A DNA stretch of 64,000 nt from NCBI GenBank assembly GCA_934045905.1, contig OW203768.1, positions 17,760,316 through 17,824,315 on the forward strand. Direction: 5' to 3'. The position numbers were made by a program, and so were the translations under genes. Under the pieces are notes generated by a model. It saw nothing but the letters and a program-made list of their open reading frames with translations. It did not search any database and was not told the origin of the DNA. Source of the DNA: Leuctra nigra. Taxonomy: Eukaryota; Arthropoda; Insecta; Plecoptera; Leuctridae. Positions 34,001-42,400 of this stretch are shown here, piece by piece; within the stretch, counting starts at the first letter, position 1, and every line of letters begins with the position of its first letter.

Positions 34001-37000
34001 GCATGTTTTGACATTTCATTTGGCATATTCCTGGGTTTATATTAGGAGTATGCACGAGAAAGCTCACGGCCTTCTTAACTGCCTAAATTTCGCCATGACA
34101 GTCCCAAAAAAACAAAATTTAAACGTGACGGCCAGTTTTTAAATTGTATATTTTAGTATTTGTCTACTATTTTACGTCTGCTTTCTTGTTCAAATGTTAT
34201 CCCTAGTGTTCATATTTAATGGCTAGACTATACAATCAATGATAATGGATTTTGATTGATTCCAACATTACATTTTCCATAAGGTACGTGTCAAATTTCG
34301 CTGGCCATGCTGACCACTGTCTATTTTAAGAGGATTAGTAATTAAATAAATGCCTGAATGTATGTTTGACATAAATACAGACAAGATTTAACATTAATAA
34401 TGTCAAATATCACTGTCAGTTGCCCTATAGATATAGCTTTTAAACTATTTAGACAAAATAAAGCTCTGGACAAGCTTGAGCCTACCCGTCATGGCGGCCA
34501 AAAATCAAAATCACAGATCACGTGCATACTCCTTATTGCATATAATTCTTGGCCCTACTCATCACGTACTAAACCGTCACGTAATCACATAATCGGATTC
34601 TTCGTTTCTGATACCATGTCGAGAGATTCTGATTCTTTTTAAAGTTGAAGCAATTTTGTAGCTACTTTTTCATCAGTTTGAAATTTGAATTCTTAACCAA
34701 TCAGCTGGTGAAAAAGTCAAGAAGAGTGTGAAATGACAATACTATAAATATTTAAATTGCAGGAGGCTAAGTCTTGAAACTAACGCTTTCAGGACGTAAA
34801 CGCTCTAGGACGTCAATAAGTCCCGTTCACTGTAAGAATGATCGACATTGAAACATGTCATTATACACATGATTATACACGACATTATACAGTCATTAAA
34901 ACCTTATTCAAAATTAAGCCAAACAGTTGACAGTAGATTTCAAGGTTATAATTCTTACAGTAAACGGTCGTCTGAGACCGTTTGCGTCCTGAAAGCGTAA
35001 GTTTGAAGACTTGGCCTCCAGATCATTGCTTTGAACTTTACCTGCCAAAATTCCTACCTACTTTACCTAATATAATTCAATGTGTTGGGAATAGGTAATT
35101 GTCAAAAAGTAAAAACCAACTACCTATATAGTTGCCGCCAGAAGATGAAGGAAGTAACTGCTTCGAAACGTCGCGAACGGCCCTTATCAGGGCCACCAGC
35201 ACATTCATCAGAACAAACCATCACCACTGCCAGAATTAACCAAACCTCCAGTACAAATTTCCCGACAACTTACGCCTTCCGTGACATCTGCGGGCGTCTT
35301 GTTGTCTATTTGTTTGAGGATCTCGGAGATCTCTCGCTGGCGCTTCTTCTTGCCGCCAGACGCCACGCGGTCGATGGCGCGGTCAAGGTTCGAGGCAACT
35401 TTCTTCGCAGGCGCGGCGGGTGCATCACCGTTCACCGCATTGTCACCGCCTCCTGGAGGAACCAAAATTTCAGATGTTATCTAGATCCTTTACAACCAAC
35501 ACCTTTTATACAAATGGCAAATAAAATGTGGAAATTTAACAACCTATTGATCAAGCACAAATTGATACATAGCAAAGAATTATTCTCTCATAGAAATTTA
35601 AAAATTATCAAATAGATTTAATAACTCGGTAAGCAAAAATTATGTTTGGTAAAAACAAACTTGATCAATATGTTATTAAGAGTTCATATTTAAATCAAGA
35701 TACATGGACATCATTACTACATTCATACTACTAAAGCAAGGTTTGTTTACTCCTATACCGATAACATTGGCTGAAGTGAAGCCTTTTCAGACCCTGAAAT
35801 TCGTTTTTCTGACGGCGCAGTCCATCTTTTATCTCCATAGTGAACTACTTTATCAATGGGTAAAATGTTCATATTAGTTCATATTTTTACCACCAGTAGC
35901 TCATATAAGCGTTATTCCGTCAGAATGACGAAAATTCTGGGTACCTGGAAAGGCTTCACTTTCATATTCAAGTGAGAGAACCGTGTCTTACTAGTGTGAA
36001 CTAAGCTATGATCCATGAATCTTGTTTAAATAGTACCTAGACATGCCATATTTAGGACGTCCAAGAGAAGATCGACAGATGGGATGTAGTAACTCGGGAA
36101 TACGGGCTCAGGATAAGCAGAGAAAAGAGTGAGGCCATGGTGATGAGTAGGGATAAGAAAGCCCAAAATACTAACATCCAGCTACAAGGAGAAGTACTCG
36201 AAGTAAAGCAGGAGTTCAAATATCTAGGAAGCATAGTGACCAATGAGGCTAGGATGGGAGCAGAGATATCTAGGCGGATACACCTTGCCAGTGGATTCTA
36301 CCAATCAGTCAGAAAGCTTCTGTGGAACGAAGACATGCCAACCAAATGCAAGATGCTACTCTACAAGACCTACTTCATACCAATACTAACTTATGGTGCA
36401 GTTACATGGACATTGACCAACAAAGAAGCAGGAAACGTCCAGGCGGCCGAGATGAAATTCCTCAGAAGCATCGCTGGAGTATCGAAGATGGAAAAGCAAA
36501 GAAGTACTGACATAAGGAAGAAGCTAGGTGTTGAGAGCCTCAACTATAAGATAGGAAGAGACAGACTACGCTGGTATGGTCATCTTAGAAGAATGAATCC
36601 CAAGAGAATACCGAAGAGAGAATTTGAAAGAGCGAGAGACCGGGAAAGCAGAAGGGGTAGACCGAGAGTGAAGTGGGAGGACCAGGTGAAGTGGGATGTA
36701 GAGGAAAGAGGTGAGGAGTGGGGAACAGTGACTGCAGGAAGATTGTGGGAGGACAGAGAGAGGTGGAGAGTTATGGTGGAGCGGCAGCAACCAGAATACG
36801 AAGAGGAGGAGGAAGAAGAAGAGTGTGATGTGTCAGGACCGGCCACCCGGCATCACTGAAGCGAAGGCCCAAGATGGATGGTGGAATTCCACCCCCCGAC
36901 CCGACATTGTGTTGGAAACAGGAGACAGATATTTATTATTATAATATGAAGGGTAGGTACATGAGAAAAATGGGACAAGTTTAATTTTCCAAAACACTAC

Positions 37001-39405
37001 AATACAAACAATGATGAAAAGTGAGAATCCATATATAATACATTCACCGTAAGAATGACAACCATGAAATCTACTGCCAAGTCATAGTCACTTAGGTAGC
37101 TCAATTTTGCATATGATTTTAATGACTGTAAAACATCCTATTGGCTTGACTTTATGTTTCAAGGTCAATCATTCTTGGTGTATATAATTTTTCACAATAC
37201 GTACATAATGATGAATATTATTCTGAAAGTTCGTATTTACTGCCAACTCAAAACTTGACAAAAAGGGTTACTTTTCTCAATAAATTTCCTTTTCTCTGTC
37301 CCATTCCCATACCAACAACTCCTGAAATGTTCTACATCGTAAATGTGTATAAGTAAGTACCATTGGGGACATTCTCCTTGCGCTTGCTGAGCGGCCCACT
37401 GAGACGCGCCTTCTTCGTCTCGAGCGCCGCCGTGCGCACCTCAGTGAGGCGCTTACGACCCGCGACGCCATTGGTCAGTGGCAGCTCCGCAACTGCAAAC
37501 ATTGCCAACATTAGCACTGCACTTTCAGATCCCAAACACAGAATCCAAGTCGGCATCGAAGTACACGGACATGCAGAACTTGGATTCCATATCTCCATGT
37601 TAATATTATGGTAAACTGGTTAACAACTTCTGAATGTCAACGTATATAGTATATATACTCATTTATTGAAATGCAGATTATCACTTCCATTTAAATAATA
37701 GGTATTACTAAAGGAACTAGGAAGTGCATTAAAGAGTTTTGGTTAAAACATGTGTGTTATGTAATTTAATTTAAAAAAAATCTTAAAATTTGATAGTTCA
37801 ACAACTTTATCCAAGTAATTCATGCTTCATAGAAAAAAAAATCGCAACAAGGAAAACGATTTCCATTTCCATTGTTTGCGGCACCATCTTTGTTACAAAA
37901 ATACAATGCAGTGGTACTTTCTTTATAAGGCACATGATTATTATTGTTCCTTTGCTGATTGATATCACTATCAGCTAAATATCAGTTTAGATCAATAAAT
38001 GAGATGGAAATAATGTTGCCAAATGTTGTGCATTTGATGCAGAATGTCACATTTTCGTAAAACAATTAGTCTGAACTTCTAGGTTTTCAAATTCCACAAA
38101 ATACTTTCAGGCCATTGGAAAAAACACTGTGGGAATTATTTAAAAACAAGAACTTGATTATTTCTTAATTGATTATTCATTCATTACTCAGCTTCGTCAG
38201 TATCACTGCATTGCATCATGGACTTGTAAAGTACTGTGTTAATAAAGGTTTGTGGACAGCATTGGTTATAAAAGCAAAGTGGCAGATATAGGAAGCATTC
38301 ATGCATTCCGATGGAACATTGTTAAACTAAATTGCATCTAAAGAGAACAATGTGAACAAGGAAACAAGGTAAAAATGCAACTTCTAATATTAGAACGAAC
38401 AATCAAACAATGAGGTTAAGTTAAAAACAAAGGCTCACTGGCTTGGAAGTTTCAAACAGATTTTATCCTGTATTGGATCCGTGTAAAAATGTACAATTAG
38501 CAGAACTCTATTCTAGAACGTTTTCCCAATTCCATTCTGATGGAATCCGGTCACGGCAATAAGGATTAAGATTTCATGAAATCGAATTCCATCAGAATTG
38601 GGAATTCAAAAGTTCTAGAATAGACCCCGCCCCATATTCTATAACGAAATCATTTCACTGCCACAAGAATAAGATTGGCCTGAAATGATTTCAGACCGAA
38701 AATATTTAGTTAATTGTTAGAATATGGTTGGTCAAAGACCAACAAAGTTAATTTTGAAAGCCCATCTGTCAAGATATATAGAGATTCATTTGTATCATCA
38801 ATTATTATGAAAAAGATAAATGAATACTAAAATTGCACATATTTTTGTCATTGATGATTTTTGTACTACTTCAATCTTACATAATTTTAGTCGAAACGTC
38901 TGCCATTGCTCTCACAATAGCCACTAGAGTGCAGTCTTGTTCCTTGTTTTCTCATAGAACAATTTAAAAATTATCTAGATATAGCCCTATTTAGGTACCA
39001 AAACACTTCACTTTCAGATGGGCTTTCCAGATATCAATTACATTACATCAGTAAATTATAAAGTATTGCAAACCGAGCTGAAAACAGTAATGTTTTTAGA
39101 AAATTTATTTTATACAAATCCAAAATCGGCTCATGTAAAATTCACGTTTCCAATTCCAGATAAGGTATAAGATTGGATAAGATTGCACAAGGATAAGATT
39201 GGCCTGAAATGATTTCAGACCGAAAATATTTAGTTAATTGTTAGAATATGGTTGGTCAAAGACCAACAAAGTTAATTTTGAAAGCCCATCTGTCAAGATA
39301 TATAGAGATTCATTTGTATCATCAATTATTATGAAAAAGATAAATGAATACTAAAATCCAAAATCGGCTCATGTAAAATTCACGTTTCCAATTCCAGATA
39401 AGTTA

Positions 39406-39438
<33 letters not shown>

Positions 39439-42400
39439 CGACCCATGTCGACGCCAACAATGTATATTTATGTACACTATCATCAACAAGCATCGACTGA
39501 CTGATAAGGAATGTACGCAGTATGTCAGACAAAAGATTAATTATTGTACTTGTGCCTCCTATGATGATATTGATTGATGACTATGGAAACAACCAGCAAA
39601 TAAGCAAAATTGGTTCGTGTTGGATTAATCTGGATTGAAGGGGCCAAATCAGTTTTAACTATTTTTCAGGGAAGCTCAATAATTATCTGCATTTGTCCCA
39701 CCATATTGACGGCTGTACTTGTTAATTTCAGCGTAATTTGCAAACGCAATTGAAAGAGACAGTCTGAATTCTAAGAACTGATACTTCCATCGTTATGTAT
39801 CCATACATTCTGAATATGCCTGTACATGTATCATTGGCATTTCCCCGTAGGTACCTATTACAAAAAAGTCAGCTCTAACTTGTTTCCAATGTTTTTCTTT
39901 ATGGAAACACCTCTCAATTTTCCCACAATATCGACGTGCTCTAATGGTGAACTAGTGTTGATAAGGTTTCAGAACAATACAAGGCAGGTGCAAGGTACAA
40001 AGGTTCTTTCTCCATAGCAGTAAGCCACCATAATCATCAGCGCCATAAGTTATAACTTCTATTCAATTGATCTCTAATAATGGAGAGCGCCATAAAAGAT
40101 TGATCGAATAGAAGTTATCGAATTGTTTCAAGATTGTTTTTCTCCATAAGTAACGATCGTGATCAATGTTAAATCGTAATACAATCTCACTAGATCGTAT
40201 GTTACCAAACAGTTAGCACAAAACAGTCACAAACATTCAACCTATATACTAGTCCACCCTTCTCAAAATATGAAACCACACTCTCACCATAATGCCAAGC
40301 CATGCAAGGTTTGCGAATATACGGGAATGGCGGACCGGAGACCTAAAGTCAATTGTTGTTAATCTCATTGTAACTAAGTTCGGATTACGTTAGCAATAAA
40401 TGTGCTAATTAATAAGGGAATGAAGGAAATAATAAGCTTCACTATACAACATATTATTATTATCTTACAATTAATTTGCTGTGGTTTGATTAGTGCTGTA
40501 CGCGTGGCAAAATATGCAGTGTTGGCAATTCATTGGAACTGGAACTGTAGACCCCATGACATTCCAAGAAAATCATGATGAAGTAAGTTTTCGTTTTGCA
40601 ACTTCTTTAGTAATTTGTAGCCCTTATCAATCAATTAACACAAAACAGCTATGTTTTTGCCTATTTATGAGACCTTTATAATAAACAATGACAACAAATT
40701 TCAAAATAGTAGCATGAAAATTGGGTTCTTCATGTAATTTATTTTTACGTCGGAGTGAGAAATAATAGGCACACTTGAACAATAATAAACAGTATTCGTG
40801 AAAAAGGATTGGCTGATAAGGTTTGATGGCATCATCCAATGAAGTCTGTGCTAACGCATCATCTAACTCTAGTAGGTGAGCTCTGATTTCATTGATAATA
40901 ACAAGGATTGATTGTCAAGGAACCTGACAAAGCAGCCAATCCATTTTGTTCAAATACCGTTTGTATACTTGGTCCAAGAGTGCTTCAGAAGATCACTCTA
41001 ATACTTCAAACAACATTGGTAGAGAATGTCTCCACTAGAGCTACTATTCTAAAACACCTTCCCCATTCATCAGTCACCAATGGAGCCAGCAAGTTAGGAA
41101 TGAAGACACAAGCACAAGAGACAATAACGAGGACGTGGTGATTCATGTAGATCCATGCGCAACCAAAACCACCCTTTACCTTTCCCCGTCGTGCCATAGC
41201 CCTCCCGGTTGCCCGCCAACAGACTTGTACGGAGGATGTCTTTGATCTGGTCGACGCTCGAGTTGGCCTCCTTCGGTACCGACTCCGACGCCGAGTTCGA
41301 CGTTGTGCTGTCGTTGTCTTCCATCGGCGTCTTGGCTACGTCGGACGACGATTGGGAGGAGACGTCGATCATCTCCACGTCTTCGCTGGAGTCGGGCTCA
41401 ATGGCAGTTTCTTCCATGGCGGTCTCACTGCTTTCATTGGCGACAACTGATTCCGCTTCTTTATCGTCGTCCAAGAGCGCTGATTCAGTTTCTTCGGCTT
41501 CGGATGTTTCGGGGACAAGAGTGGACTGAACTGGTCCCGTGGTCGACTCGGCTTCAACTGGCACTTCCTTAAGACCACTCTCCTCTCCGGTACGCACTTC
41601 GGACTCGGGTTGTTTGTCGCCAGCGGGCTCTTCCTTAGCATTGTCACTTTCATCCCCGTCAAGATCTGGCTCCAGATCAATAATCTCCGACTCAACAGAT
41701 GGTTTCACTGGAGACACAGATTCACTTGCATCATCGGAAGTGTTGGCGGATGTATCAGCTTCACCTGTTTTAACTGCTGTTGATTCTTTTCCATCATCCA
41801 CACTGCTTGTAGAATCATCAGCTTTTCCTGCTGTTGTTTCTTGCCCATCATCCACACTGCTTGTAGAAGTATCCGCTTCCACTTGCTCATTGTTAATATC
41901 TACATTTGTCTCGTTAACTTCGTCCACAGTGACCATTGAAGTCTCAGCATCTACAGGCTCATCTTTAACATCTGCCACTGTTACGTTCACGTCATCAGTA
42001 CAGTTTACAGATGTGTCATTGTCAATTGGCTCATCTTTAATATTATCTACAGGCTCTTCTTTAATATCAGTTACGGCGGTTTCTTTCGCGTTCTCTGTAG
42101 TGCATACAGACTTATCAGCTTCCTCAGAATCATCAGCAATGTCTGTAATATCTGCCAATGTTTCATTATTGACTGCCAATATTTCAGTTTTAACGGGCTC
42201 TTCTTTAATGTCCATTGCCGGTTCAGAACTTTCTGCTGTTGCCATTGCCGGTTCAGAACTATCTGTTGATGGCAGTGCCGGTTCAGAACTATCTGTTGAT
42301 GGCAGTGCCGGTTCAGAACTATCTGTTGATGGCAGTGCCGGTTCAGAACTATCTGTTGATGGCAGTGCCAGTTCAGAACTATCTGTTGATGGCAGTGCAA

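Noticed and set aside
36580..36846. Minus-strand Ser/His-rich frames
   Set aside because: Shadows of the retrotransposon RT fragment on the plus strand.
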